A stretch of DNA of 64,000 bases from Methylocystis echinoides. GTDB taxonomy: Bacteria > Pseudomonadota > Alphaproteobacteria > Rhizobiales > Beijerinckiaceae. The notes beneath the pieces are model-generated. The model was not told where the DNA came from. It worked only from the letters and a program-made list of their open reading frames with translations, and did not search any database. The stretch covers positions 2,244,501 through 2,308,500 of the forward strand of contig NZ_BSEC01000001.1 in assembly GCF_027923385.1 (NCBI RefSeq), written 5' to 3'. Positions within the stretch are counted from its first letter, which is position 1, and each line of letters opens with the position of its first letter. The position numbers and the translations under genes were made by a program. Of the stretch, positions 1-9,286 are shown in pieces.

Positions 1-1
1 C

Positions 2-379
2 AACGCCGCCGACGGGCTGCATCGCATCGCGCTGCGCCGCGCCCATGCGCGCAAGGCGCTGGCGGTGCGCGGCCTGTCGTCGGGCTTCCGCCACGCCGCG
101 CAGCTGCACGGCTTCGCCACCAACGACAGTTTCGCGGGCTTCTCGGACTTCGATCCGGGCAAGGATTACGCGCGGGCCTTCGAGACCTATCTGCGCGCGC
201 CGGGGCGCCGGCATCTCGTCATGTGCCATCCCGGCCATGTCGACGACGAGCTGAAGGCGCAGGACCCGGTGACGATCACGCGCGAACAGGAACTCGCCTT
301 CCTGCTCTCGCCGCGCTTCCCCGAGATGCTCGAAAAGCGCGGGCTGAAGCTCGCGCGGCTGAGCGAGGCGACGGGGTAG
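2..379 (+). CDS. ChbG/HpnK (YdjC-fold) deacetylase, C-terminal part
   Basis: The window opens inside this gene; about 125 residues to the stop are visible. The segment with CHPGHVDDE, followed by TITREQELAFLLSPRF, resembles the C-terminal end of YdjC-fold carbohydrate deacetylases (ChbG, and HpnK linked to hopanoid genes). These enzymes remove acetyl groups from amino sugars or related glycans using a metal. The N-terminal metal-binding Asp/His residues lie outside the window, so substrate and completeness cannot be judged. It is followed by a palindromic intergenic repeat. Family assignment is by recognition of this C-terminal segment only. Confidence 0.7.
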   Translation, partial: NAADGLHRIALRRAHARKALAVRGLSSGFRHAAQLHGFATNDSFAGFSDFDPGKDYARAFETYLRAPGRRHLVMCHPGHVDDELKAQDPVTITREQELAFLLSPRFPEMLEKRGLKLARLSEATG

Positions 380-414
380 GGCCGGTCAGCGAGGGCCTGC
401 AAATCCCGGGGCGG

Positions 415-538
415 CCTCGTCCTTCGAGACGCGAGCTTCGCTCGCTCCTCAGGATGAGGCCTCTGTGTTTCACAAAGGTTGTCAAAAGCCTCTCATGCTG
501 AGGAGCCGCCGCAGGCGGCGTCTCGAAGCACGAGGGGC
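415..538. repeat. Palindromic intergenic repeat, two inverted copies (family A)
   Basis: Two related arms face each other. The left arm has CTTCGAGACGC, a small GAGC/GCTC hairpin and CTCAGGATGAGG. The right arm is its inverse: CTGAGGAGC, a GCCGCC/GGCGGC hairpin and GTCTCGAAG. This is the CTCAGGATGAGG/TTCGAGAC intergenic repeat type that is frequent in Hyphomicrobiales genomes. It lies between convergent genes. Another diverged pair is at 6507-6625. Confidence 0.7.
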
Positions 539-573
539 GACGCCATGGCGCTTCCAGCAAGCGGGCGGGCCGC

Positions 574-1425
574 TCAAAGGATCGCAATATCCAGACCCAG
601 ATCGAGCACCTTCGCCGAATGGGTGAGCGCGCCGACGGAGATCAGGTCGACGCCGGTCTCGGCGATGGCGCCGACCGTGTCGAGATTGACGCCGCCGGAC
701 GCCTCGCAGATCATCCGGCCGTTCACCATCGCCACGGCCTGACGCAATTCCTCCGTCGACATGTTGTCGAGCAGCACCGCGTCGGCGCCTTCCCGCAGCA
801 CGTCCTGCAACTGATCGAGCGTGTCCACCTCGATCTCGATTTTCATCAGATGGCCGACGAACGCCTTTGCGGCGCGCAGGGCAGGGACAACGCCGCCAGC
901 CACCGCGATGTGATTGTCCTTGATGAGCACGGCGTCGTCGAGCCCGAAGCGATGATTGGCGCCGCCGCCGCAGCGCACCGCATATTTCTCGAATGCGCGC
1001 AGCAGCGGCGTCGTCTTGCGCGTGTCGCAGATTTTCGCCTTCGTATGCGCCACGCGCGCCGCGTAGCGCGCCGTGAGCGACGCCACGCCGGAGAGGCGGC
1101 CAAGGTAATTCAGCGCCACGCGCTCGGCGGAGAGAATGGCGCGCGCCGGGCCGTCGATGCGCGCGACCAGCGCGCCGGGCTCCACCTCGTCGCCGTCGCG
1201 GACCCAGCTTTCGAACGCCGTTTCGGGCGAGACCAGCGAGAAGGCCGCGCGCGCCAGCGGCAGCCCGGCGATGACGCCCGCCTCCCGCGAGGCGATCACC
1301 GCGCTGGCCGTGGCCGAGGCCGGAATGGTCGCCTGCGTGGTGACGTCGCCGGCGCGGCCAAGGTCTTCCGCGAGCGCGGCGCGCACGGCGTCTTCAACGG
1401 CGAAGGACGGGAGTTCGAAGATCAT
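574..1425 (-). CDS. nadC: Nicotinate-nucleotide pyrophosphorylase (quinolinate phosphoribosyltransferase)
   Basis: This 283-residue enzyme converts quinolinate and PRPP to nicotinate mononucleotide, CO2 and pyrophosphate. It is the third step of de novo NAD synthesis. The family-specific stretches [20 protein letters not shown] and LIKDNHI, which form the active site, are present in order, as is DAVLLDNMS near the C-terminal phosphate-binding region. Length is normal. It is the last gene of the nadA-DUF4202-nadB-nadC cluster, 88 bp after nadB, so probably co-transcribed. ATG start. Confidence 0.96.
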   Translation of the reverse strand: MIFELPSFAVEDAVRAALAEDLGRAGDVTTQATIPASATASAVIASREAGVIAGLPLARAAFSLVSPETAFESWVRDGDEVEPGALVARIDGPARAILSAERVALNYLGRLSGVASLTARYAARVAHTKAKICDTRKTTPLLRAFEKYAVRCGGGANHRFGLDDAVLIKDNHIAVAGGVVPALRAAKAFVGHLMKIEIEVDTLDQLQDVLREGADAVLLDNMSTEELRQAVAMVNGRMICEASGGVNLDTVGAIAETGVDLISVGALTHSAKVLDLGLDIAIL

Positions 1426-1513
1426 GCGGGGGCTCGCGTTTCCACATCTTTCCTCTTCCCGCGGGCGGAGAGAGGGACCGGCGCGACCGGCGTCGGGGAG
1501 GTGGAGAGATGAC

Positions 1514-3058
1514 TCACGCGCTCACCTCATCGGCCAGTTTCAACGCCTCCGCCAGAGTCATCCGCGAGCGGCTGGCGAAGGCGGGATCGGCGTTCGGGAA
1601 ATCCGAGCGGAACTGCGCGCCCCGGCTTTCGCGCCGGACCCAGGCGGAAGCGGCGATCATCAGCGCCGTGGTCAGCATGTTGGAAATCTCGATGTCGCTC
1701 GTGCGCGCGGAAAGTCGCCGGATCGCCCGCATCGCGCCGGTGAGGCCGGCGGCGTCGCGGATGACGCCGACATTGGCGGACATGAGATCGCGCAATTGCT
1801 CGACAACCGCGAAATCGCGGTCATGCGCCAGGGGCTCGGCGCGGTCCGACGCCACACGCGGATCGATGTCCGGCAGCTCGATCGCCGCAATGTCCGCCGC
1901 CGCCCGCGCGCCGAACACAACCGCCTCCAGGAGGGAATTGGAGGCGAGCCGGTTGGCGCCGTGCACGCCGGTCGAGGCGACCTCGCCGATGGCCCAGAGA
2001 CCGTCGAGGCTGCTGCGCCCGCGCGCGTCGGTCCAGACGCCGCCCATGTGATAATGCGCCGCCGGCGCGATGGGGATGGGCTGAGCCACCGGATCGATGC
2101 CGGCGCGCATGCAGCTTCCATAGACGGTAGGAAATTTCTGCGGAAAGGCCGCGCCCACCGCCGCGCGGGCGTCGAGAAAGGCGCCGCGTCCGGCCTTGAT
2201 GCTGGCGAAGACGCAGCGCGCGACAATGTCGCGCGGACCGAGTTCGCCCGCCGGCGTGGCGTCGAGCAGGAAGCGGCGGCCTTCGCGGTCCACGATGATC
2301 GCGCCCTCGCCGCGCAGCGCCTCGGTGGCGAGCGGCGCGGGATCGGCGTCGATGTCGATGGCGGTGGGGTGGAACTGCACGAATTCCGCGTCCGCGATGA
2401 TCGCGCCGGCGCGCGCCGCCATGGCGACGCCGACGCCGCGCGCCTCGACCGGATTGGTCGTCACCCGATAGAGATGGCCGACGCCGCCGGTCGCCAGCAC
2501 CAGCGCCGAGCAGGGGATATCGCAGATGCGGCCGGAGGCGTGGCGGGCGCGCACGCCGACGACGCGGCGGTCGCGCGTCAGGATCTGCTGCGCCGAATAA
2601 CCGTCGACGACGGTGACGGAGGGCGCCCGCGCCACCTGCTGCTCGAGCGTCTGCATGATGGCGCGGCCCGCGGCGTCGCCGGTCACGCGCACGATGCGCC
2701 GGTGCGAATGCGCGGCCTCCTGCGAGGGCGCGAAGGCGCCGCCGTCGCGGCGGTCGAAAGGCGCGCCCATGGCGGCGAGGTCGTCGACGCGCGCGCGCGC
2801 TTCCTGCGCCATGCCGAGGGCGATGTCGCGGTCGACGATGCCGCCGCCCGCCGCCACGGTGTCGTCGGCGTGATGTTCGGGCGTGTCGCCTTCCGAGACC
2901 GCCGCGGCGATTCCGCCCTGCGCCCAATAGGAAGAGCCGCTGGCGCCGACCGGCGTCGGCGCGAGAATGGCGACGGGACGCGGCGCGAGTTTCAGCGCGC
3001 AGAACACGCCGGCCAGTCCGCCGCCGACGATGATGATGGGAGGGAGCTTTTCCGGCAT
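1514..3058 (-). CDS. nadB: L-aspartate oxidase
   Basis: This 514-residue FAD enzyme oxidises L-aspartate to iminoaspartate, which NadA uses. The N-terminal FAD dinucleotide-binding motif [18 protein letters not shown] (from about residue 7) and the [13 protein letters not shown] loop of the succinate dehydrogenase/aspartate oxidase family are clear. HPTAID, typical of substrate binding, follows in the middle. An open frame runs 240 bases further upstream, but that part is antisense-like arginine/serine-rich sequence overlapping the preceding gene. The start is therefore placed at the ATG directly before the FAD motif, one base after the preceding stop, suggesting translational coupling. Confidence 0.95.
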   Translation of the reverse strand: MPEKLPPIIIVGGGLAGVFCALKLAPRPVAILAPTPVGASGSSYWAQGGIAAAVSEGDTPEHHADDTVAAGGGIVDRDIALGMAQEARARVDDLAAMGAPFDRRDGGAFAPSQEAAHSHRRIVRVTGDAAGRAIMQTLEQQVARAPSVTVVDGYSAQQILTRDRRVVGVRARHASGRICDIPCSALVLATGGVGHLYRVTTNPVEARGVGVAMAARAGAIIADAEFVQFHPTAIDIDADPAPLATEALRGEGAIIVDREGRRFLLDATPAGELGPRDIVARCVFASIKAGRGAFLDARAAVGAAFPQKFPTVYGSCMRAGIDPVAQPIPIAPAAHYHMGGVWTDARGRSSLDGLWAIGEVASTGVHGANRLASNSLLEAVVFGARAAADIAAIELPDIDPRVASDRAEPLAHDRDFAVVEQLRDLMSANVGVIRDAAGLTGAMRAIRRLSARTSDIEISNMLTTALMIAASAWVRRESRGAQFRSDFPNADPAFASRSRMTLAEALKLADEVSA

Positions 3059-3059
3059 G

Positions 3060-3680
3060 TCAGTCGAGCGAAACGGCGGCGAGCCGCTCGAGCGCCGCCG
3101 CTTCCTTCGCCACCGCCGCCGCGACAAGCGCGCGGGCGCGATCCGAAAGGGGCAGGGCGAGGGCGGCGGCATGGCCCTTCGGCGACATCTTGCACAAGGT
3201 CTTGCCGAGGATGTCGACGATCTTGTCGTCGTCGTAGCCGTCGTATTTGGCGAGGAACTCGGCGAAGTAATGCTCGAGGAAGACGACCGCGGCGACATTC
3301 TCCAGCGCCTGCGATTCAGGGTCTTTCTTGAGCTGCTCCTTGCGGATCAGCGCGCCGACATGGGCGATGGCCGCGTCGTCGTAGCCATTGGCGCGCATGA
3401 ACGCCCCCGCCAGGTTGGCGTGATGGACGCGGCAGGCGCGCCGCCAGTCATTGTAGCCGCGCCTTCCCTCGGGATAGTCGGCGCGGGGAATGTCCCAGCG
3501 CCGCAGGTGCTGCGCGCGCGCGGCGATCTTCAGCAGATCGGAGGCGTCGGGGTAGAGCGCCGCGAGGCATGCGCTCATGCGTTCCGCATAAAGGGTCTCG
3601 AAGGCGCGGCCGTCGACCCTTCGGGGGTCTTCGGCGTTGGCGGCGTCGATGGCTGCGAGTGTCGCTTCGAGCGCGGGCAT
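3060..3680 (-). CDS. DUF4202 family protein in NAD operon
   Basis: A 206-residue soluble protein that I recognise as DUF4202. It is mostly helical, with no signal peptide or membrane segment. Several conserved-looking histidines and acidic residues (AQHLRRW, CRVHHANLAG, then DPESQALENV and FLEHYFAEF) could form a metal site, somewhat like an HD-type hydrolase; that is an inference. Its position between nadA and nadB, with one base between its stop and the nadB start, strongly suggests a role linked to NAD synthesis. No enzymatic function is established to my knowledge. Confidence 0.8.
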   Translation of the reverse strand: MPALEATLAAIDAANAEDPRRVDGRAFETLYAERMSACLAALYPDASDLLKIAARAQHLRRWDIPRADYPEGRRGYNDWRRACRVHHANLAGAFMRANGYDDAAIAHVGALIRKEQLKKDPESQALENVAAVVFLEHYFAEFLAKYDGYDDDKIVDILGKTLCKMSPKGHAAALALPLSDRARALVAAAVAKEAAALERLAAVSLD

Positions 3681-3709
3681 TTGCGTTTTCCGTTGTGGGG
3701 GCAGCTTGG

Positions 3710-3826
3710 CCCCCTCCCTGTCCCTCCCCCGCTTCGCGGGAGAGGGGACGCTCGCGATCAGCGCTCTCGATGAAGGCCCTGATGTGCTCCCTCTCCCGCG
3801 TAAGCGGGGGAGGGTTGGGGAGGGGG
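3710..3826. repeat. Palindromic intergenic repeat (family B), first copy
   Basis: About 117 bp between nadA and the DUF4202 gene. Both ends carry CTCCCCCGCTTCGCGGGAGA-type hairpins, one with GTAAGC instead of GAAGC, and the flanks are CCCTCCCTGTCC and GGTTGGGGAGGGG. The same element occurs at 49316-49431 in inverted orientation, including the unique middle (GACGCTCGCGATCAGC). It is a dispersed repeat, not gene-specific regulation, although it could form a strong hairpin inside the nad transcript. Confidence 0.85.
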
Positions 3827-3828
3827 CC

Positions 3829-4902
3829 TTACCCGAGATCGATCATCCGCTGCACGCTGACCCGCGCCCGCGCCGCAATCGCGGGATCGACGATCACTTC
3901 CTCGCGCAGGTCCAGCAGCGCGTCGAGAATCTTCGGCAGCGTGATGCGCTTCATGTGCGGGCAGAAATTGCACGGCCGGATGAACTCCGTGCCCTTCGTC
4001 TCGGCCGCGACATTGTCCGCCATGGAGCATTCCGTCACGAGCATCACCCGCGCCGGCTTCTCCTTGCGCACATAGTCGATCATCGCCGCCGTCGAGCCGG
4101 AGAAGTCCGAGACTTCGACGACTTCGCGCGGGCATTCGGGATGCGCAATCACCTTCAGCCCGGGGTGATCGGCCTTGAAGCCGAGAATTTCCTGCGCCGT
4201 GAACAATTCGTGTACTTCACACGCGCCATGCCAGGCGATGATCTTCACCTTCGTCTGCGCGGCGACGTTCTGCGCCAGAAATCTGTCGGGGACCATGATG
4301 ACCGTATCGACGCCGAGGCTCTCGACGACCTTCACGGCGTTGGAGGAGGTGCAGCAGATGTCGACCTCGGCCTTCACATCCGCCGACGTGTTCACATAGG
4401 CGACGATCGGCACGCCCGGATATTCGCGGCGCAGCGCGCGAATATCCGCGGCGGTGATGGAGGCCGCGAGCGAACAGCCCGCTTCCGCGTCCGGAATGAG
4501 CACCGTCTTTTCCGGGTTCAGGATCTTCGAGGTCTCGGCCATGAAGTAGACGCCGCCCTGCACGATCACCTGCGCGTCCGACTGCGCCGCCAGCTTGGCG
4601 AGCTGGAGGCTGTCGCCGATATAATCGGAGACGCAGTGATAGATTTCCGGGGTCTGGTAATTATGCGCCAGAATCACCGCATTGCGCGTCTTCTTGATGT
4701 CATTGATGGCCTTTACGTAAGGCGCGTGAAACGGCCATTCGACCGGCGGAATCACCCGGGCGACGCGCTCGTAGAGATGCGCCGTCGCGGCCTCCACCTC
4801 GGGGGTCCAGTCGAGATTGGGACGGGGCAGGACCGGCAGACGGCCCGCCGGATGCGCGGCGGCGGCCGACGCAACGTCGATTTTTGCGGAGTGGAAGGTC
4901 AT
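3829..4902 (-). CDS. nadA: Quinolinate synthase
   Basis: This 357-residue [4Fe-4S] enzyme condenses iminoaspartate with dihydroxyacetone phosphate to quinolinate. Family motifs are present: ILAHNYQ near the middle of the N-terminal domain, [33 protein letters not shown], the IAHPECP cysteine region and [12 protein letters not shown] near the C-terminus, giving the expected cluster cysteines. Length is typical of the long type. It is the first gene of the minus-strand nad cluster. A near-perfect palindrome lies 27 bp upstream of its ATG, in a position suitable for an operator. Confidence 0.96.
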   Translation of the reverse strand: MTFHSAKIDVASAAAAHPAGRLPVLPRPNLDWTPEVEAATAHLYERVARVIPPVEWPFHAPYVKAINDIKKTRNAVILAHNYQTPEIYHCVSDYIGDSLQLAKLAAQSDAQVIVQGGVYFMAETSKILNPEKTVLIPDAEAGCSLAASITAADIRALRREYPGVPIVAYVNTSADVKAEVDICCTSSNAVKVVESLGVDTVIMVPDRFLAQNVAAQTKVKIIAWHGACEVHELFTAQEILGFKADHPGLKVIAHPECPREVVEVSDFSGSTAAMIDYVRKEKPARVMLVTECSMADNVAAETKGTEFIRPCNFCPHMKRITLPKILDALLDLREEVIVDPAIAARARVSVQRMIDLG

Positions 4903-4928
4903 GGCTCCCGGCCCTCGTCTCTCACACG

Positions 4929-4959
4929 CCCGCTTATGCTCAAATTGAGTATAAGCGGG
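4929..4959. promoter_or_regulatory. 31-bp palindrome upstream of nadA, probable operator
   Basis: CCCGCTTATGCTCAA and TTGAGTATAAGCGGG are inverted copies around a single central A, with one mismatched pair. The site is 27 bp upstream of nadA and about 170 bp upstream of the divergent pyrB. A symmetric site of this size is typical of a dimeric repressor. In alphaproteobacteria nadABC is reported to be controlled by NadQ; assignment to NadQ is inference, because I cannot compare with its motif here. Confidence 0.7.
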
Positions 4960-5125
4960 GCCTACAAAAACCCCGGAGCGGACTCCGCCCGGAGCGATGA
5001 TTTATCCGAAGCTTAATGACAGGCGCGCCGGCCCGCAACCCCCGGTTCGCCAGGAGATATGCTCGCCAAGAGCATTAATCAAGCGATGGGGTCGCGGACG
5101 GCGCCAAAACTGTTATAGACGGGGG

Positions 5126-6070
5126 ATGCAGCCCGACGTTCGAATCTTCCCGCACCGGCATCTTCTGGGCATCGAGGGGCTCAGGCGGCCCGATATCGAG
5201 AACCTTCTCGACTTTGCCGAGCAGGCGGTCGAGGTGTCGCGGCAGGTCGAGAAGAAGAAGTCGATCCTGCGCGGGCGCACGCAGATCAACCTGTTTTACG
5301 AGCCCTCGACGCGCACGCAGGCCTCTTTCGAGATTGCCGGCAAGCGGCTGGGCGCGGATGTGATGAACATGTCCGTGGCGCGCTCGTCCGAATCCAAGGG
5401 CGAGACGCTGCTCGACACGGCGATGACGCTGAACGCCATGCGGCCCGACATCATCGTCGTGCGCCATGCGCAAGCGGGGGCGGCGCATCTGCTCGCCCGC
5501 AAGGTCGACTGCTCGGTCGTCAACGCTGGCGATGGCGCGCACGAACACCCCACGCAGGCGCTGCTCGACGCGCTGACCATCCGCCGCAACAAGGGCCGCA
5601 TCGAGGGCCTGACCGTGGCGATCTGCGGCGACATCCTGCATTCGCGCGTGGCGCGGTCCAACATGATCCTGCTGTCGGCGCTGGGCGCGCGGCTGCGGGT
5701 GGTCGGGCCGTCGACGCTTGCGCCGGACAGCCTCTCGCGTCTGGGCCTCGAGGTCCATCACGACATGCGGCGTGGCCTCGACGGCGCGGATATCGTGATG
5801 ATGCTGCGGCTTCAGCGTGAGCGCATGTCCGGCGCGCTGGCGCCGAGCGCGCGCGAATATTTCCATTTCTTCGGCCTCGACGAGGAGAAGCTCGCGCTTG
5901 CCGCGCCCGATGCGCTGGTCATGCATCCCGGGCCGATGAACCGGGGCGTCGAGATCGATTCCGCCGTCGCCGACAGCCCCCGCTCGCTGATCCGCGAGCA
6001 GGTGGAGATGGGCGTCGCGGTGCGCATGGCGGTTCTCGAGGCTCTCGCGCAGCACCTGCCGAATGTGTAA
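5126..6070 (+). CDS. pyrB: Aspartate carbamoyltransferase, catalytic subunit
   Basis: This 314-residue enzyme joins carbamoyl phosphate and aspartate to carbamoyl aspartate, the first committed pyrimidine step. The carbamoyl-phosphate loop [13 protein letters not shown], then [15 protein letters not shown] and the C-terminal [12 protein letters not shown] are diagnostic. The frame continues upstream, but homology starts with the ATG chosen, which follows GGGGG. A TTATAG hexamer ends seven bases before the ATG, so the leader could be very short. No pyrC-type gene follows; the next gene is a small membrane protein. Confidence 0.96.
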   Translation: MQPDVRIFPHRHLLGIEGLRRPDIENLLDFAEQAVEVSRQVEKKKSILRGRTQINLFYEPSTRTQASFEIAGKRLGADVMNMSVARSSESKGETLLDTAMTLNAMRPDIIVVRHAQAGAAHLLARKVDCSVVNAGDGAHEHPTQALLDALTIRRNKGRIEGLTVAICGDILHSRVARSNMILLSALGARLRVVGPSTLAPDSLSRLGLEVHHDMRRGLDGADIVMMLRLQRERMSGALAPSAREYFHFFGLDEEKLALAAPDALVMHPGPMNRGVEIDSAVADSPRSLIREQVEMGVAVRMAVLEALAQHLPNV

Positions 6071-6113
6071 GAATGCCCCAAAACCGCATCCGCGGAGCTA
6101 AACGGGGAAAGAA

Positions 6114-6461
6114 ATGCTCAAGTTGATCCGTTTCATCGGGCTGGTGTCGCAGTCGATCTTCATCCAGTTCGTGCATATTTTCGGGCTGGTCGCCTTCGGG
6201 ATCTCGGCCGCGCTCGGCTGGTACCGGCTGCCGTCCTGGCTGGTGCCGATCGTCGCCGTCGCCTGCGGCGTCTTCTCCGACAAATTCGTGGACGAGAGCG
6301 CGGTGTCGGCGATTCTGGAAAGGGCGCACAACGCCAATCAGCGCGGCGGCTTTCTCATCGTGGTCTATTTCGTGATCTGCGCCCTCGGATATGTCGTGGG
6401 CGCCTATGGCCGCCATTATGCGCGCGGCAAGGGACTGATCGCGGCGGCGTCGAAGAAGTAA
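6114..6461 (+). CDS. Small membrane protein, unknown function
   Basis: A 115-residue protein 43 bp after pyrB and in the same direction, preceded by GGGGAAAGAA. Three hydrophobic segments can be seen: about residues 12-36 (FIQFVHIFGLVAFGISAALGW), 42-54 (WLVPIVAVACGVF) and 78-97 (GFLIVVYFVICALGYVVGAY). The C-terminus is basic and probably cytoplasmic. I do not recognise the family. Possible co-transcription with pyrB gives no functional clue. Confidence 0.7.
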   Translation: MLKLIRFIGLVSQSIFIQFVHIFGLVAFGISAALGWYRLPSWLVPIVAVACGVFSDKFVDESAVSAILERAHNANQRGGFLIVVYFVICALGYVVGAYGRHYARGKGLIAAASKK

Positions 6462-6506
6462 GAAAGCAGAGGAAGGCGGCGGTTTGGGGCGCCCGGCCGT
6501 CCGCCC

Positions 6507-6625
6507 TCATGCGTCGAGACGGCCCGGCGGGCCGCCTCGGCACGAGGGGTTCCTGCATCGGCGGGGAATAGGAAAGGCCTCAACCAGAGGAGCCGCCGCG
6601 AGCGGCGTCTCCAAGGACGAGGCCG
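6507..6625. repeat. Palindromic intergenic repeat (family A), diverged copy
   Basis: Opposed arms CATGCGTCGAGACGGCC and GGAGCCGCCGCGAGCGGCGTC, the latter followed by CCAAGGACGAGG, resemble the pair at 415-538 but with more changes. It lies between the convergent small membrane protein gene and cysK. It contains no gene that I can support. Confidence 0.55.
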
Positions 6626-6646
6626 TCCACGCAGTTAACCGACGCC

Positions 6647-7627
6647 TCAAAGCCCCTCGAACAGCGCCGTCGACAGATAGCGCTCGGCGAAGGAGGGGAT
6701 GATCAGCACGATATTCTTGCCCTCGGCCTCCGGGCGGCTCCCCAACTCCAGCGCCGCGGCGACCGCCGCGCCCGACGAAATACCGACCGGAATGCCCTCG
6801 ACGCGCGCCAGGAGGCGCGCCGTCTCGAAGGCGGTCTGATTGCCGATGGTCACAATCTCGTCGATGACGCCGCGATCCAGGATCGGCGGCACGAAACCGG
6901 CGCCGATGCCCTGAATCTTGTGCGGTCCCGGCGGACGGCCGGAGAGCACGGCGGAATCCTCCGGCTCGACCGCCACGACCCGCAGCGCCGGGTTGCGCTG
7001 CTTGAGCACCTGGCCGACGCCCGTGATGGTGCCGCCGGTGCCGACGCCGGAGACGAAATAATCGACATGGCCGGCTGTGTCGTTCCAGATCTCTTCCGCG
7101 GTGGTGACGCGGTGGATTTCCGGATTGGCCGGATTCTCGAACTGTTGCGGAATGACCGCGCCGGGGGTCTCGGCGGCGAGTTCGCCGGCCTTGGCGAGCG
7201 CGCCCTTCATGCCTTGCGCGGCCGGGGTCAGGACGAGTTCGGCGCCGAGCAGCGCGAGCATCTTGCGGCGCTCGATCGACATGGACTCCGGCATGACCAG
7301 AATGAGCCGGTAGCCGCGCGCCGCCGCGACGAAGGCGAGCGCAATGCCGGTGTTGCCGGAGGTCGGCTCGATCAGCACGGACTGGCCGGGGGTGATCTTG
7401 CCGGCGCTTTCCAGCGCGTCGATCATGGAGACGCCGATGCGGTCCTTGACGCTCGAGATGGGATTGAAGAATTCGAGCTTGGCGAGAAGATTGGCCTTCA
7501 CGCCCTTCTGCGCCGCGATGCGGTCGAGACGCACCAGCGGGGTGTCGCCAATGGTCTGGATGATGGAGTCGTAAATCCGGCCACGGCCCGGCTTCGCCGG
7601 CGGTGTGAAAGCCTTATCCTTCGACAT
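6647..7627 (-). CDS. cysK: Cysteine synthase A (O-acetylserine sulfhydrylase)
   Basis: This 326-residue PLP enzyme makes cysteine from O-acetylserine and sulfide. Visible motifs are [11 protein letters not shown] with the PLP lysine (about residue 57), [11 protein letters not shown] for substrate binding, [10 protein letters not shown] for the cofactor phosphate and GISSGAA near the C-terminus. The start is the ATG directly before KDKAFTPP, 20 bp after the TauE-type gene, and it is preceded by GGAGGAG. The frame is open further upstream, but that part is only the shadow of the transporter gene. The pair forms a sulfur assimilation unit. Confidence 0.96.
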   Translation of the reverse strand: MSKDKAFTPPAKPGRGRIYDSIIQTIGDTPLVRLDRIAAQKGVKANLLAKLEFFNPISSVKDRIGVSMIDALESAGKITPGQSVLIEPTSGNTGIALAFVAAARGYRLILVMPESMSIERRKMLALLGAELVLTPAAQGMKGALAKAGELAAETPGAVIPQQFENPANPEIHRVTTAEEIWNDTAGHVDYFVSGVGTGGTITGVGQVLKQRNPALRVVAVEPEDSAVLSGRPPGPHKIQGIGAGFVPPILDRGVIDEIVTIGNQTAFETARLLARVEGIPVGISSGAAVAAALELGSRPEAEGKNIVLIIPSFAERYLSTALFEGL

Positions 7628-7647
7628 GCGCTCCTCCCGAAGCAAAA

Positions 7648-8451
7648 CTAGATCGACAGCTTGACGCCGACCGCCGCCATCATCGTCGCGAGCACCGGCC
7701 GCAGGAAATGGTCCGGAACGCGCGCGGCGAGATGGCTCCCGATGGCGATGCCCGGCAGGGAGCCGACGAGCAGCGAGAACAGCAGCAGCCAGTCGACGCC
7801 GCCGAGCAACCAATGACCGAAGCCTGCCACGAAGGTCAATGGCACGGCGTGGGCGATGTCGGAGCCGACGAGCCGCACCGTCTGCGTGCGCGGATAGAGG
7901 GCGAGCAGGATCGTCATGCCCAGCGCGCCCGCGCCCACCGAGGAGATCGACACCAGCACGCCGAGGAACACGCCAAGGGTGATCGTCAGCCAGCACACGC
8001 GCGTCTCGCTGAGACTGTCGAGATGGTGGGCGATGTAGTCGAGGATCCACTTGCGGAACAGGATGGCGGCTGCGGTGAGCAGCAGCGCGAAGCCCAGCGC
8101 GGAGGTGATCAGCCCATTGGCGGCATGGCCGGCCTTGTGGCCCAGCCAGCCGAGCGTCAGCAGCGTGATGATCGTCGCCGGGATCGAGCCACAGGCGAGG
8201 CGACGGGTAATGCGCCAGTCGACCGTTCCGTTCAGCGCATGCACCAATGTGCCGTTCGTCTTGGTGATGGCCGCGTAGAGCAGGTCGGTGCCCACCGCCG
8301 TCGTCGGCGTGACGCCGAACAGCAGGACGAGGATCGGCGTCATCAGCGAGCCGCCGCCCACGCCCGTGAAGCCCACCAGCGCGCCGACGAAGAAGCCCGA
8401 AACCGAATACAGCGGATTGAACGCGTGGAGCGCATCGGCGAAGGAAAACAT
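7648..8451 (-). CDS. TauE/SafE-type sulfur anion transporter
   Basis: A 267-residue membrane protein with seven to eight hydrophobic helices. The N-terminal [15 protein letters not shown] and the internally repeated [15 protein letters not shown] are the hallmark repeats of the TauE/SafE (TSUP) family. These proteins move sulfite, sulfoacetate, sulfate or related anions across the inner membrane. It is the first gene of a two-gene unit with cysK, and is divergent from an Rrf2 regulator. A role in supplying or exporting sulfur anions for cysteine synthesis is therefore likely. Transport direction cannot be seen from sequence. Confidence 0.9.
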   Translation of the reverse strand: MFSFADALHAFNPLYSVSGFFVGALVGFTGVGGGSLMTPILVLLFGVTPTTAVGTDLLYAAITKTNGTLVHALNGTVDWRITRRLACGSIPATIITLLTLGWLGHKAGHAANGLITSALGFALLLTAAAILFRKWILDYIAHHLDSLSETRVCWLTITLGVFLGVLVSISSVGAGALGMTILLALYPRTQTVRLVGSDIAHAVPLTFVAGFGHWLLGGVDWLLLFSLLVGSLPGIAIGSHLAARVPDHFLRPVLATMMAAVGVKLSI

Positions 8452-8718
8452 CAGACGGGCTCCCGTATTCCACTATTTACGTATGTGCTTTATAGTGTCG
8501 CACATTCAGGCCGCGTCAATTAACTGTCGCAAAAAATGCGGCCCGTCAATTTAAAATCTACCAGAAAACTAAACTAGGCCTCCGTCAAGCGCGGGGGGCG
8601 GTATATTAAAAAAGATGAATATGTGATTAAGTCACGCGGAAACGGGCGCGCGCTGGTCTAAGCTGCGTCGGTCGAGGCTGCCCCGCGCGCGCCGGGCGAA
8701 TCTGTGGTAAGCTGTCGA
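8452..8718. promoter_or_regulatory. Divergent AT-rich control region with three TTGACG hexamers
   Basis: This 267-bp region separates the transporter-cysK unit from the Rrf2 gene and is much more AT-rich than its surroundings. On the minus strand TTGACG occurs at 8519-8514, 8549-8544 and 8588-8583. The first two lie inside a near-repeat (CGTCAATTAA and CGTCAATTTAA) spaced exactly 30 bp. The proximal hexamer is followed at 17-19 bp by CTATAAA, a plausible -10 for the transporter gene. The repeats could be tandem promoters or regulator sites; this is inference. Confidence 0.55.
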
Positions 8719-9204
8719 ATGCTCACGAAAAAGGCCAAATACGGTCTGAAGGCGATGGTGTATCTGGCCGGGATCGAACCCGGGCAAACGGCGCTTGTCG
8801 CGGACATCGCCGCCGAAAACCAGATCCCCAAGAAATTCCTCGACGCCATTTTGAGCGAACTGCGCAACGCCGGTTTCGTTCACTCCAAGAAAGGCAAGGG
8901 CGGCGGCTACATGCTGGCGCGTCTGCCGGCGGAGATCAGCGTCGGCAATCTCGTGCGCACGCTCGACGGTCCGCTCGCGCCGATCCAGTGCGCAAGCCGC
9001 AGGCTGTACCGCAAATGCGACGACTGCGTCGACGAGACGCACTGCGCCGTGCGGCTGGTGATGCTGGAGGCGCGCGACGCGATCGCGCGCGTTCTCGACA
9101 ATATGTCTCTGGAGCAGATGCGCGCGGTCGGAGAAGGCGGCATGCAGCTTCTGGAGGGCAAGCCGCGGAAAAAGCCCGTCCGGGCGGCCATGGACATGGC
9201 GTGA
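8719..9204 (+). CDS. Rrf2-family transcription regulator with four-cysteine cluster
   Basis: A 161-residue DNA-binding protein. The N-terminal winged helix has the family pattern MLTKKAKYGLKAMVYLA, then QIPKKFLDAILSELRNAGFV and KGKGGGYMLAR. Cysteines at residues 91, 100, 103 and 109 (C-x8-C-x2-C-x5-C) sit where IscR, NsrR and RirA hold Fe-S clusters, although the spacing differs from the usual three-cysteine pattern. Divergence from a sulfur transporter and cysK suggests it controls cysteine or sulfide metabolism, as CymR does in Gram-positives. The start is the ATG before LTKKAKYG. Confidence 0.88.
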   Translation: MLTKKAKYGLKAMVYLAGIEPGQTALVADIAAENQIPKKFLDAILSELRNAGFVHSKKGKGGGYMLARLPAEISVGNLVRTLDGPLAPIQCASRRLYRKCDDCVDETHCAVRLVMLEARDAIARVLDNMSLEQMRAVGEGGMQLLEGKPRKKPVRAAMDMA

Positions 9205-9286
9205 CCCGGAACCTATAAAGCCCGCGTCGGCGCCTGCGCCGGAAATCAGCGGAAAAATCAGAGGCCGGCGCCGAGCCGGGAAGCGA

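Noticed and set aside
1136..3331. A 731-codon open frame on the plus strand opposite nadB
   Set aside because: Shadow of nadC/nadB; composition (Arg, Gly, His rich) is not protein-like.
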